Below, piece by piece: positions 24,064 to 32,032 of a stretch of DNA of 64,000 nt (the first letter of the stretch is position 1; every line of letters starts with the position of its first letter). Where the stretch lies: assembly GCF_051414055.1 (NCBI RefSeq), contig NZ_JBLKNX010000011.1:120459-184458 (forward strand). Direction: 5' to 3'. The position numbers were made by a program, and so were the translations under genes. The stretch is from Halosimplex halobium (GTDB lineage: Archaea > Halobacteriota > Halobacteria > Halobacteriales > Haloarculaceae). The notes below the pieces were generated by a model that saw only the letters and a program-made list of their open reading frames with translations, was not told where the DNA came from and searched no databases.

Positions 24064-24879
24064 TCAGTTCTCCTCGTCTTCGAAATACGAGAGCACGTCG
24101 GCTTTGATCTCGGTGAACGCGTCGCCGGTCCGGTCCCGCGGACGCGGGAGGTCGACCGAGATGATGTCGAGGACAGTTCCGGGCGCCGTCGAGAACACGA
24201 CGACCCGGTCGGAGAGGTAGACCGCCTCCTCGATGTCGTGTGTCACGAAACAGATCGTCTTCTCGGTCTCCGCCCAGATGTCGAGCAGTTCCCGATGCAG
24301 CGACGTTTTCGTTCGAGCGTCGACGCTCCCGAACGGTTCGTCCATGAGGAGAATCGGCGGGTCGACGGCGAGCGCGCGTGCGATGCCGACGCGCTGGCGC
24401 TGGCCGCCCGACAGCTCTTTGGGATACGCGTCGGCCTTGTCGGTCAGTCCGACGAGTTCGAGGCAGTAGTCGATCCGTTCCTCGGTGGTGAACCCGTCGG
24501 GCGGGCCGACCTCTTCGAGGCCGTACGAGACGTTGCCGGCGACGGTGCGCCAGGGAAACAGCGCGTCGTCCTGGAAGACCATCCCGCGGTCGGGACCGGG
24601 TTCGTCGACCGGTTCTCCGTCGACGAGGACGGCCCCGTCAGTCGGTGCTTCGAGTCCGGCGATGATGCGAAAGACCGTCGACTTCCCCGAGCCGGAGGGA
24701 CCGACGATCGAGACGAACTCGCCGTGGTCGACGTCGAAGTCGACGCCGGTCAGCGCTTCGACCGGGCCGCTCTCGCTCTCGTAGGTCTTCGAGACGCCGT
24801 CGACGCGGATCTGGGGATAGTCGCGAGTCCGTGCTTCGTCCGCCGGTTCGGAACGGCTGGTCGAGTTCTGTTGTGTCAT
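24064..24879 (-). CDS. NitT/TauT-type ABC transporter ATP-binding protein
   Basis: A 271-residue ATPase. Walker A is GPSGSGKS (60-67), the Q-loop is GMVFQDDALFPWRTV, the signature is LSGGQRQR, Walker B is ILLMDEPFGSVD and the switch His is in THDIEEAV. The sequence is of the SsuB/TauB/NrtD group that powers import of sulfonates, taurine, nitrate or pyrimidine precursors. It is the last gene of the order binding protein, permease, ATPase. The permease stop lies 5 bases upstream of its ATG. Confidence 0.87.
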   Translation of the reverse strand: MTQQNSTSRSEPADEARTRDYPQIRVDGVSKTYESESGPVEALTGVDFDVDHGEFVSIVGPSGSGKSTVFRIIAGLEAPTDGAVLVDGEPVDEPGPDRGMVFQDDALFPWRTVAGNVSYGLEEVGPPDGFTTEERIDYCLELVGLTDKADAYPKELSGGQRQRVGIARALAVDPPILLMDEPFGSVDARTKTSLHRELLDIWAETEKTICFVTHDIEEAVYLSDRVVVFSTAPGTVLDIISVDLPRPRDRTGDAFTEIKADVLSYFEDEEN

Positions 24880-24884
24880 CTGAA

Positions 24885-25682
24885 TCACCGCCAGGCGAGC
24901 GTGCGCGCTTCGACGAGTTTGATCAGGCGATCCGAGATCAGGAACAGGATCCCGATCACGAGCATGTACGCGATGACGACCTGCATCTGGAGGAAGTTCG
25001 CGGCGTCCCAGAGGTGTTTCCCGATGCCGGGCACGCCCAGCAGTTCGGCCGCGACCATCACCATCCACGCCTGGCCGGCGGCCGTCCGGAACCCGGTGAA
25101 CAGCTCCGGCATCGCCGACGGGAGGACGACGCGTCTGATGAGCCCCAGGTCCGACTTCGTGCCCAGCGACTGCCCGACTTCGAGCAGCTGGTCGTCGACC
25201 CCCTTGACGCCGCTCTCGGCGTTGTAGTAGTTGATCCAGAAGGCGACGATGGCGATGATAAAGGCGGCGCCGCGGTCGTTCAACCCGAACCAGATGATCG
25301 CGAAGGGGATCCACGCCAGCGGCGGGACCGGACGGAGTATCCCGGCGACCGTCCCGACGGAGAGTTCCGCAGTCCGCGACCAGCCGACAAGGATACCGAC
25401 GGCCATCCCGAACGCCGATCCGACGAGCAGCCCGGGGACGTAGTGGCGGAGGCTCTGCCAGATCAGCTCGAACACCCGGCCGGACGCAACGTCGGCGACG
25501 AGGACATCGAGGACGGCGGGCGGCCGGGGAAGGAGGTTCTGTGGCGTCACGAGCGCGCCCGCCCACCAGACGAGGACGAACACGGCGAGCGCGCCGACCT
25601 GAATCCCGAGCGTCCGCCCCCGTTCGAGCCGGAGGCCCCCGGTCGAGTAGCCGACCGTCTCGGGTTCACTACTGCCCGCCAC
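24885..25682 (-). CDS. NitT/TauT-type ABC transporter permease
   Basis: A 265-residue permease with six hydrophobic segments and the EAA-type loop ELLGVPGIGKHLWDAANFLQ. The N-terminal part begins VAGSSEPETVGYST before the first helix. I took the GTG start, which overlaps the end of the binding-protein gene by 14 bases; a downstream start is possible. Members import sulfonates, nitrate or related anions with SsuB-like ATPases. Confidence 0.82.
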   Translation of the reverse strand: MAGSSEPETVGYSTGGLRLERGRTLGIQVGALAVFVLVWWAGALVTPQNLLPRPPAVLDVLVADVASGRVFELIWQSLRHYVPGLLVGSAFGMAVGILVGWSRTAELSVGTVAGILRPVPPLAWIPFAIIWFGLNDRGAAFIIAIVAFWINYYNAESGVKGVDDQLLEVGQSLGTKSDLGLIRRVVLPSAMPELFTGFRTAAGQAWMVMVAAELLGVPGIGKHLWDAANFLQMQVVIAYMLVIGILFLISDRLIKLVEARTLAWR

Positions 25683-26724
25683 CGCTCGCCTCCTCGTAGA
25701 AGCTGTGGTCGAAGACGTCCGATTCCGACAGGTCCGTGTCGACGGAGTCGAGCTGCTGGTGGAAGTCGTTGTACACGAGCGACTTCTCGACGACCCGCCG
25801 CGGATTCGAGATGAAGTTCGACGCGGGGGTGTTGATGGCCTTCGTCGCGACGTCCGCCGAGAGGATATCGGACCCGACCACCTCGCTGGCCATCTCGGCC
25901 GCCTCGGTCCGGTTCTCGTGGATGAACTCCGTCGCCCGGACGTGGATGTCGACGAGTTCCTGGACGAGGTCGGGGTTGTCGTCGACCAGCGACTGGGAGG
26001 GCTGGAGGACCGCACCCGGCTGGCCCGGCATGATCTCGCCGGCGTAGATGAACGGTTCCATGTCGGTGTCCGGGTTCTCCTGGAGTATCGTCGGGACCGG
26101 TTCGATGGCGCTCCCGGCGTCGGCGTTCCCGCTCGACAGCGTCGACTGGAGCGCACTCGGGCTCTGGCCGACGATCTCGACGACGTCCAGGTCCAGACCG
26201 AGCACTTCGGTGATCCAGTATCGCAGGAACACGTCCGGAGTGGAACCGGCCGGCAGCGTCGCGAACCGCGGCTTGCGGCCCTTGTCGGACCGGAACTGTT
26301 CGAAGGCGTCGGGCCCGTGTTCGACCCAGTACGACCGGAACTCGCCGCTCCCGACCATCACGTTGGGTTCGACCACGTTCGCCGCGACGACCTTCGACGA
26401 GACCCCGTTGGCGATGGCGACCAGTCCGGGGCTGATCCCCACGTAGGCGAAGTCGATATCGCCCGACGCGTACGCCTGCACGAGCGGCGGGCCGCCACCG
26501 AACGTCTGCACGTCGATGTCGGGCCCGAGGTCGTCGTACCACCCCTGCTGGTCGATGACGAAGTACTGCATCATCGGGAAGACGTTCAGCGTCCCGAGAG
26601 TCAGCGAATCCGGCGACGATCCGCCACTGCCTCCCAGACAGCCTGCCAGCCCGGCAGCCGCCCCGGCCGTGACCCCGCCTGCGGTCCGCAACAGTTCCCG
26701 ACGGGAGCGTCCTCGCTCAGTCAT
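25669..26724 (-). CDS. NitT/TauT-type ABC transporter substrate-binding lipoprotein
   Basis: A 351-residue lipoprotein with a twin-arginine signal (RGRSRRELLRTAG) and lipobox LAGC. The mature part is an NMT1/SsuA-type binding protein (FPMMQYFVIDQQGW, then GGGPPLVQAYASGDIDFAYVG and VSSKVVAANVVEPN). Its ligand cannot be read from the sequence, but a sulfonate would fit the TauE/SafE and DsrE neighbours. It is the first gene of the three-gene importer operon. The start is the ATG 20 residues before the lipobox. Confidence 0.85.
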   Translation of the reverse strand: MTERGRSRRELLRTAGGVTAGAAAGLAGCLGGSGGSSPDSLTLGTLNVFPMMQYFVIDQQGWYDDLGPDIDVQTFGGGPPLVQAYASGDIDFAYVGISPGLVAIANGVSSKVVAANVVEPNVMVGSGEFRSYWVEHGPDAFEQFRSDKGRKPRFATLPAGSTPDVFLRYWITEVLGLDLDVVEIVGQSPSALQSTLSSGNADAGSAIEPVPTILQENPDTDMEPFIYAGEIMPGQPGAVLQPSQSLVDDNPDLVQELVDIHVRATEFIHENRTEAAEMASEVVGSDILSADVATKAINTPASNFISNPRRVVEKSLVYNDFHQQLDSVDTDLSESDVFDHSFYEEASGGGQ

Positions 26725-26855
26725 GTGTCCTGATCGGTCTCTGGTTCCATTAGCCCTTTCACACCGAGACAGACTTACCGGTGTCTGTGACGGCCGAAAC
26801 CGCGGGGACGGTCGATCCCTGGTGTCGGGTCCGGGGTTCGCCGCCGAGGGCTCGC

Positions 26856-27287
26856 TTACAGAACGCCCAGCTGGAGCCAGACGCCGAAGACGGCACCGTA
26901 GACGAGGTGAAACAGCAGGAAGGTCGCGACCATCGGCATCTCGGGATCCAGGTCGAGGACGACGTTCATCCAGAAGACGGCCGCCCCGACGAACAGGACG
27001 AACCCGTACGCGAGTCCGAACAGGACCGCCGTCGTCGTCGACCCGATGGTGAGACCGAGCACGGGAACGGCGACCACGAACACGAGCCCGGCGACGACCC
27101 CGTATATCATGTGCAAAACCATCCCCTGCATCATGTAGTCGTCCGGGTCGCCGTCGCCGACGTACTTCGACCAGAACAGCGCCGTCGGCGGCGGCGAATC
27201 GTCTCCCAGCGTCATCATGAACACCGTCATGACGATCGTCGCGACCAGTCCACCAGCGAGTCCGTTGAGTATCGTGAGTTCTGCCAT
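26856..27287 (-). CDS. small integral membrane protein
   Basis: A 143-residue protein with four hydrophobic segments (about 10-27, 56-78, 84-108, 118-140). The loop after the first helix contains DDSPPPTALFWSKYVGDGDPDDYM, and the second helix starts with GMVLHMIYGVVAGLVF. It recalls the haloarchaeal DUF6789-like membrane proteins but I am not sure of the family. A TATA box and GGGTTAC element lie upstream, so it belongs to the same putative regulon as the thiol genes. Function unknown. Confidence 0.65.
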   Translation of the reverse strand: MAELTILNGLAGGLVATIVMTVFMMTLGDDSPPPTALFWSKYVGDGDPDDYMMQGMVLHMIYGVVAGLVFVVAVPVLGLTIGSTTTAVLFGLAYGFVLFVGAAVFWMNVVLDLDPEMPMVATFLLFHLVYGAVFGVWLQLGVL

Positions 27288-27303
27288 GTGTGTCTCCTCC
27301 GAA

Positions 27304-27330
27304 GTACATAACCCTTCGATAGTGGGTTAC
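27304..27330 (-). promoter_or_regulatory. GGGTTAC element plus TATA-like box
   Basis: On the minus strand GTAACCC (27324-27330) precedes GGGTTATGTAC (27304-27314), which lies about 17-27 bases before the ATG at 27287. Additional GGTTAC and GTTACCC copies lie at 27388-27393 and 27400-27406. Confidence 0.5.
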
Positions 27331-28100
27331 GTATAGTATCTGTTCACCGGCGAGGGTAATAACTGTACGCTGAGTGGTCTGAAACCCGGTTACTGCTGCG
27401 TTACCCGCGCTTCGTGGCGGGATCGTCGATACCCTCTCGGATTTCCGATACGAATGGCAGGGTCCGCATCACGCACGGGCGACCAGCGCCCACCTGCGAA
27501 CTGGCCGTAGTGGGTCCAGGGACGGGTCACACACTCCGTTCCCCGTTCCCGGGAGAGGCGCTATAGCCCTCGACGCGTACGTCGAGCGTCCGCGCCCAGG
27601 TGCGACGCGGCCGGTCGCCGACGGGTTCGGCCGTATTTGAATATTGAATCTTATCTTTCGAATATACTATCATATTTAAATTATTATCAGCAGCGGGCGA
27701 CCGGTGTGGCCCCGTCGGGGCGTACCAGAGCACCGATTCAAAACAGATGGGGTCAGAAAACGTTGAGAAGGTGCCTAATAGCCCCAACTCCTGTGATGGA
27801 GTCTCGGCGGGGCATCGAGATCGCGCTCCCACGCGGACCTCTAAATACTGTTTCGGATTTTCCCGGCTATGATCGTAGTATACGGCCATATTCGAGACAG
27901 AGATACGGCCGACCGTCCGAACCGGGCGGAGCCGGGATAGTCCGCCGACAGTGCCGATCATATCAAAAATAGACAAATCATCGAAATCAGTAATATATAC
28001 GGTTCCGAGCGCAGTCGTCCGGCCGGTAGCTCGGCCCGGTCGGTCCCAGCGGCTGGGAACCGGCGGTAGCGTGATGTCGAGACGGCACCGTGGTATCCGC
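27331..28100. other. gene-free region with AT-rich patches and hairpins
   Basis: About 770 bases without a convincing gene on either strand. AT-rich patches lie at about 27637-27695 and 27960-28010; the latter includes TAATATATAC, a likely promoter for the haemoglobin gene. Two small hairpins are visible: CTCGACG/CGTCGAG (27569-27586) and ACTCC/GGAGT (27787-27802). The DNA composition differs from the flanks, as seen at 994-1971. Confidence 0.5.
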
Positions 28101-28478
28101 ATGACGGAGACGAGACTCTACGACCGACTCGGCGGACGCGAGGGGATCCGGGCCGTGGTGGACGAGTTCTACGACCGGCTGGTCGCCGACGACGAACTCG
28201 GGCCGTTCTTCGAGGACGCGGACCTGGAGATGCTGCGGCGGACACAGACGGAGTTCCTCTGCGAGGCCGCGGGCGGCCCCGAGTCGTACGACGCGGCGCC
28301 GGTCCGGGAAGCGCACCTGCACGTCCCGTTCACCGAGGACCACATCCTGCGGGCGATCGACATCCTCGAGGAGACGCTGGCGGCGTTCGACGTTCCGGAG
28401 GAGGACGCCGACAAGGTCGTCCAGGCGGTCGCGGCCTACGAGGCGGACCTGCTGGCGACGCCGGCCGACGACGAGTGA
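28101..28478 (+). CDS. truncated haemoglobin (group I type)
   Basis: A 125-residue 2-on-2 globin. It has the N-terminal LYDRLGGREGIRAVVDEFYDRL, the mid-helix FFEDADLEMLRRTQTEFL and the proximal-His region REAHLHVPFTEDHI with His72 as the likely haem ligand. Length is typical for the group. Members bind O2, NO or CO and often protect against nitric oxide. I chose MTETRLYDRL since the fold begins there; a second ATG at 28074 would add a basic extension. An AT-rich promoter region lies upstream. Confidence 0.87.
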   Translation: MTETRLYDRLGGREGIRAVVDEFYDRLVADDELGPFFEDADLEMLRRTQTEFLCEAAGGPESYDAAPVREAHLHVPFTEDHILRAIDILEETLAAFDVPEEDADKVVQAVAAYEADLLATPADDE

Positions 28479-28534
28479 GCCGGTAAGTGGGGATCCCGCC
28501 GTCGGCCCACTGTCGTTCTGGGGACCGCGGTGAG

Positions 28535-28744
28535 TCAGTCCCCGGGCCGACGAGCGAGCCGTGTCTCGGCCGCCTGGACCGGACGGATCGCGGTCTCGGC
28601 CGCCTGGACCCGCCGGATGGCCGTCGACGACGGCGGACTCGGCAGCGGGACCCCGCGCAGGTGGTGGCCGGCAGCGCCGTGGCGGGTGCGGTCGTCCGGG
28701 TCGATGCGCCGGTCGCAGTCGAGGCAGTACCAGTTGTCGGGCAT
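28535..28744 (-). CDS. small zinc-binding protein with a duplicated tail
   Basis: A 69-residue protein starting MPDNWYCLDCDRRID, with a CxxC and a His pair (RTRHGAAGHH) that probably make one zinc site. The C-terminal part has a repeated block (RRVQAAETAIR then PVQAAETRLARR), which comes from a 30-base imperfect tandem duplication in the DNA (28563-28622). It lies downstream of the SdhC-like gene on the same strand, 119 bases away, and may be transcribed with it. Function unknown. Confidence 0.65.
   Translation of the reverse strand: MPDNWYCLDCDRRIDPDDRTRHGAAGHHLRGVPLPSPPSSTAIRRVQAAETAIRPVQAAETRLARRPGD
28563..28622. repeat. 30-base imperfect tandem duplication
   Basis: The string GTCTCGGCCGCCTGGACC occurs at 28563-28580 and again 30 bases later at 28593-28610. 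The copies diverge after it. The repeat lies inside the small zinc protein gene. Confidence 0.7.
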
Positions 28745-28863
28745 GGCGGTGTGGTGGTGGGTTCGGTTTGCTCGGGTCGTGGTGGTCGGGTGGGGTGAGG
28801 TGGGATCGTGACCGATACGCCGGTGCGGTCGGTCGTGCCGAATCGCGGGTGTGCGAGCCCGGT

Positions 28864-29256
28864 CTACACCCCCGCGAGGTACGTCGGGACGCTCACGACC
28901 GTGATCGCGGCGGTGACGACGAGCGTCACGTAGAACGTCGTCGCCTGGCGGTCCAGCCCGATCCCCAGATCGACGAACAGCAGGCGGACGCCGTTGAGCA
29001 TGTGGAAGACGGCCACGGCGAGCAGACCGATCTCCAGCAGGCGGACGACCAGTAGCGCTTCGAGACCTCTGAGCGTCTCGGTGTAGACCGCGGGGTCCGC
29101 TGCGGTCGCGGTGCTCAGCACCGCGATGTGGGTGAACAGGTAGCCGACGAGCAGCCAGCCGGTGAACTTGTGGAGGACCCACGCCCACATGCCGGCGCTG
29201 AACTCCCGCCACCGGCCGAAGTCCTCGACGGTCCCCCGGTCGTAGGTGTCGGTCAT
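28864..29256 (-). CDS. SdhC-like cytochrome b subunit
   Basis: A 130-residue membrane protein with three hydrophobic helices. WAWVLHKFTGWLLVGYLFTH and the later FHMLNGVRLLFVD match succinate dehydrogenase cytochrome b556 subunits, with histidines that could ligate haem b. There are no sdhA, sdhB or sdhD genes nearby. Instead it lies 24 bases after the stop of the FixX-like ferredoxin gene and closes the ETF operon. It may give the ETF:quinone oxidoreductase a membrane anchor or haem route to quinone, or be a paralogue of the true SdhC. Confidence 0.75.
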   Translation of the reverse strand: MTDTYDRGTVEDFGRWREFSAGMWAWVLHKFTGWLLVGYLFTHIAVLSTATAADPAVYTETLRGLEALLVVRLLEIGLLAVAVFHMLNGVRLLFVDLGIGLDRQATTFYVTLVVTAAITVVSVPTYLAGV

Positions 29257-29280
29257 CGGTGTGCCTCGTGGCTCGTCGGT

Positions 29281-29595
29281 TCACCCGTGTTTGTACGTGA
29301 CACCCGCCCCGGTGTCGGGGTAGGTCCACTCGACGTTGCCGTGGGGGCAGGCCCACCGGCAGCTACCGCACTCGAGGCAGTTCTCGTAGGCGATCTCCGG
29401 GACGCCGTCCTCGCCCACGCGCCAGACGCCGGCGGGACAGACGGCGGCGCAGTCGTCGGTGCGGCACTTCTCGGCGCAGATCCCGGGAATCGTCACGTCG
29501 AGGTGGGAGTCGCCGGGGTCCTCGTATTTGACGGTGTAGAGGCGGTCTTCGAGCGATTCGTTGTCGACGCTGGGGATGCCTGGTTCGACGCTCAT
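29281..29595 (-). CDS. fixX: FixX-like ferredoxin
   Basis: A 104-residue ferredoxin. After an N-terminal extension it has ICAEKCRTDDCAAVCPAGVW and CLECGSCRWACPHGNVEW, the latter carrying a full set of cysteines for one 4Fe-4S cluster. The C-terminus FVEW-type WTYPDTGAGVTYKHG matches FixX. The start codon overlaps the end of fixC by 4 bases. It works with FixC (ETF:quinone oxidoreductase) as the iron-sulfur component. Confidence 0.87.
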   Translation of the reverse strand: MSVEPGIPSVDNESLEDRLYTVKYEDPGDSHLDVTIPGICAEKCRTDDCAAVCPAGVWRVGEDGVPEIAYENCLECGSCRWACPHGNVEWTYPDTGAGVTYKHG

Positions 29596-30986
29596 AGGAG
29601 ATTTCGGTAGCGGACCGCGAGCTTCGCGGCCCCGGTGTAGCCGCCGACGGCTTGCAGGAGCTCCCGCTTGGCCGTCTCGGCGTGCTGGTCTTTCGGCGCC
29701 CTGTCCATCCGGAAGTACTCGCTGCCGGCGTCGGCGACTGCCCGCGGCAGCTCCTCGAACAGCAATTGTCGGTCCTCCTGGACCCGCTCGATCAGCCACT
29801 CGTAGCGGTCGAGGTTCCGGACGACGAACGACGATTCGAGGGCCTCGCGGTAGCCCGCGAGCGCGTCGGCGTCCGTGCGACCCCGCTGGGCGGCGTCGGC
29901 GACCGCCTTCCCGGCGTGGTAGCCGCTCTCGACGGCCATGTTCGTGCCTTCGAGGTGCAGACCGTTGTTGAGGACCAGCCCCGCCGTGTCGCCGACGAGC
30001 ACGGCGCCGTCGTGGACGAGCTGTGGCATCGCCTCGGCGCCGCCCTCGGGGATGGTCTTGGCGGTGTACTCGACGGTGCGGGCGCCCCGGAGCAGGGGCG
30101 CGACTGCCGGGTGGGTCTTGAAGCCGTCCAGCGTCGCCTCGGGGTCGGGCTGGCCGGTCGCCGCGTCCGAGAGGCGGTAGGCCAGGCCGACGCTGACGGT
30201 GTCCTCGTTGGTGTAGACGAAGCCGCCGCCGAAGGCGTCGCCGACGGCGCCCTCGCCGAAGTAGTGGTAGGAGGCGCCGGCGTCGCCGCTCACCCGGAAG
30301 CGGTCCTCGATGGCGTGTTCGCGGTCGGGGAACTCCAGGACCTCCTTGACGCCGACGGCGACGTTCTCGCGGCGCTCGGGCGCTTTCAGGTCGGCCCGCT
30401 CGCTCACCAGCGAGTTGCCGCCCTCGGCGAGGACGACGTAGGGGGCTCGCACGGTCCCGTCGGGGCGGTCGGTCTCGACGCCGACGACCCGGTCGCCCTC
30501 CCGGAGGAGGTCGGTGACCGTCGTCCGGCAGACCAGCGTCGCGCCGGCCTCGACCGCCTGCTCGGCGAGCCACTCGTCGAACGCGCCCCGGCGGACGGTG
30601 TAGGAGTCGTTGTGCGGCGGCTCGTGCCACTCGCCGGGGCTCAGCGAGACGGCCGTCTCGTCGTCGTCGGTGAGCATCCCGAAGCGCCGTTCCGCGATGT
30701 ACCGCTCCAGCGGCGCCGACTCGACGTCGACGAGTTCGCGCAGCGTCGGGGTGTAGAGCACGCCGCCGAAGACGTTCTTCGCGCCGGGGAACCGGCCCCG
30801 CTCGACCATCAGCACGTCCAGCCCGTGCTCGGCCATCGTCAGCGCGGCGGTGCTGCCGGCCAGCCCCGCGCCGACGACGACGGCGTCGAAGGCGCCGTCG
30901 TAGTCCGGCGTCGCCGTCTCCCGGCTGTCCAGGTCGATACGGTCGGCTCCTGCGTCAGTGCTCGCTTCGGATCCCGTGTCGCTCAT
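29592..30986 (-). CDS. fixC: electron-transfer flavoprotein:quinone oxidoreductase (FixC)
   Basis: A 464-residue flavoprotein. The FAD-binding GAGLAG lies at 39-44, followed by ERGRFPGAKNVFGGVLY, and the ENVAVGVKEVLEFP and GLVLNNGLHLEGTNMAVESG motifs are typical of FixC. An acidic N-terminal extension of about 30 residues is present. It accepts electrons from ETF and passes them to membrane quinone with FixX. It overlaps etfA and fixX by 4 bases each. Confidence 0.9.
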   Translation of the reverse strand: MSDTGSEASTDAGADRIDLDSRETATPDYDGAFDAVVVGAGLAGSTAALTMAEHGLDVLMVERGRFPGAKNVFGGVLYTPTLRELVDVESAPLERYIAERRFGMLTDDDETAVSLSPGEWHEPPHNDSYTVRRGAFDEWLAEQAVEAGATLVCRTTVTDLLREGDRVVGVETDRPDGTVRAPYVVLAEGGNSLVSERADLKAPERRENVAVGVKEVLEFPDREHAIEDRFRVSGDAGASYHYFGEGAVGDAFGGGFVYTNEDTVSVGLAYRLSDAATGQPDPEATLDGFKTHPAVAPLLRGARTVEYTAKTIPEGGAEAMPQLVHDGAVLVGDTAGLVLNNGLHLEGTNMAVESGYHAGKAVADAAQRGRTDADALAGYREALESSFVVRNLDRYEWLIERVQEDRQLLFEELPRAVADAGSEYFRMDRAPKDQHAETAKRELLQAVGGYTGAAKLAVRYRNLL

Positions 30987-32032
30987 GGTCTGGCCTCCGG
31001 TTCCGCGTCGGCGGCATCGACGAGGCCGTCCTCGCGGACTCGCTCGGCCAGCGCCGGACAGACCTCGAAGAGGTCGCCGACGACGCCGTAGTCGGCGTGC
31101 TCGAAGATCGGGGCGTTGGGGTCGTCGTTGACGGCGACGACGACCTCGCTGTCGTTCATCCCTTCGACGTGCTGGACGGCGCCGGAGACGCCGACGGCGA
31201 CGTACAGCTCCGGCCGGACGGTCTTGCCGGTCTGGCCGACCTGGCGGGAGCCGTCGACCCAGCCCTCGTCGACGGCCTTCCGGCTGGCCGCAAGCTCCGC
31301 GTCGAGCGCGTCCGCCAGTTCCTCGGCCGGGCCGAGGTCGCCGTCGCAGCCGCCGCCGACGGCGACGATCCGGTCGGCCTCGGTGATGTCGGCCGTGTCG
31401 CCGACGGCCCGCTCGCGGACCTCGCTGACGGTGTCGCTCTCGTCGACGACCACGCCCACCTGTTCGACCTCGCCGTCGCGGTCGGGGTCGCGGTCGGCCG
31501 CCGCGAAGACGCCTGGCCGGACCGTCGCCATCTGCGGGCGGTGGTCCTCGCAGACGATGGTCGCGAGGACGTTCCCGCCGAACGCGGGCCGGCGCGCCTC
31601 CAGGAGGCCGTCGTCGTCGACGCCCAGCTCCGTGCAGTCGGCGGTCAGCCCGGCGTGGGCCGGCACGGCGACCCGGCCGGCGAAGTCCCGGCCGGTGTGG
31701 GTGCCGCCGATGAGGACGACCGCGGGGTGGCGCTGTTCGACCAGCGCGCGGAACTGCTCGCCGTAGGGGTCCGCGCGGTAGGGCTCGAAGACGGGGTCGT
31801 CCGCGACCAGCGCGCGGTCGGCGCCCCGCTCGACCGCCTCCCGGGCCACGTCGTCCGCGTCCTCGCCGATGACGAGCGCGACCAGGTCCTCGCCGAGGTC
31901 GTCGGCCAGCCCGCGGGCCTCGCCGAGCAGCTCCCACGAGACGGTCATCACGTCGCCGTCGTGCTCCTCGACGAACACCCACACGTCGCTGTACTCGTCG
32001 GGGTCGACGGCGCCGGCCTTCTCGCCGCTCAT
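30983..32032 (-). CDS. etfA: electron transfer flavoprotein alpha subunit
   Basis: A 349-residue ETF alpha subunit. The C-terminal FAD domain has GSRQVGQTGKTVRPELYVAVG and GAVQHVEGMNDSEVVVAVND. The N-terminal domain begins VWVFVEEHDGDV. It pairs with the beta subunit from the neighbouring gene (4-base overlap) and carries electrons from dehydrogenases such as acyl-CoA dehydrogenases to FixC. Confidence 0.92.
   Translation of the reverse strand: MSGEKAGAVDPDEYSDVWVFVEEHDGDVMTVSWELLGEARGLADDLGEDLVALVIGEDADDVAREAVERGADRALVADDPVFEPYRADPYGEQFRALVEQRHPAVVLIGGTHTGRDFAGRVAVPAHAGLTADCTELGVDDDGLLEARRPAFGGNVLATIVCEDHRPQMATVRPGVFAAADRDPDRDGEVEQVGVVVDESDTVSEVRERAVGDTADITEADRIVAVGGGCDGDLGPAEELADALDAELAASRKAVDEGWVDGSRQVGQTGKTVRPELYVAVGVSGAVQHVEGMNDSEVVVAVNDDPNAPIFEHADYGVVGDLFEVCPALAERVREDGLVDAADAEPEARP

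Noticed and set aside
27637..28010. AT-rich patches as a replication origin
   Set aside because: No ORB-type repeats and no orc1/cdc6 gene are present.
29592..31982. A 796-codon frame covering fixC plus the opposite region of etfA
   Set aside because: The first 330 codons are Arg/Gly-rich antisense-type sequence; the FixC protein begins at the ATG at 30986.
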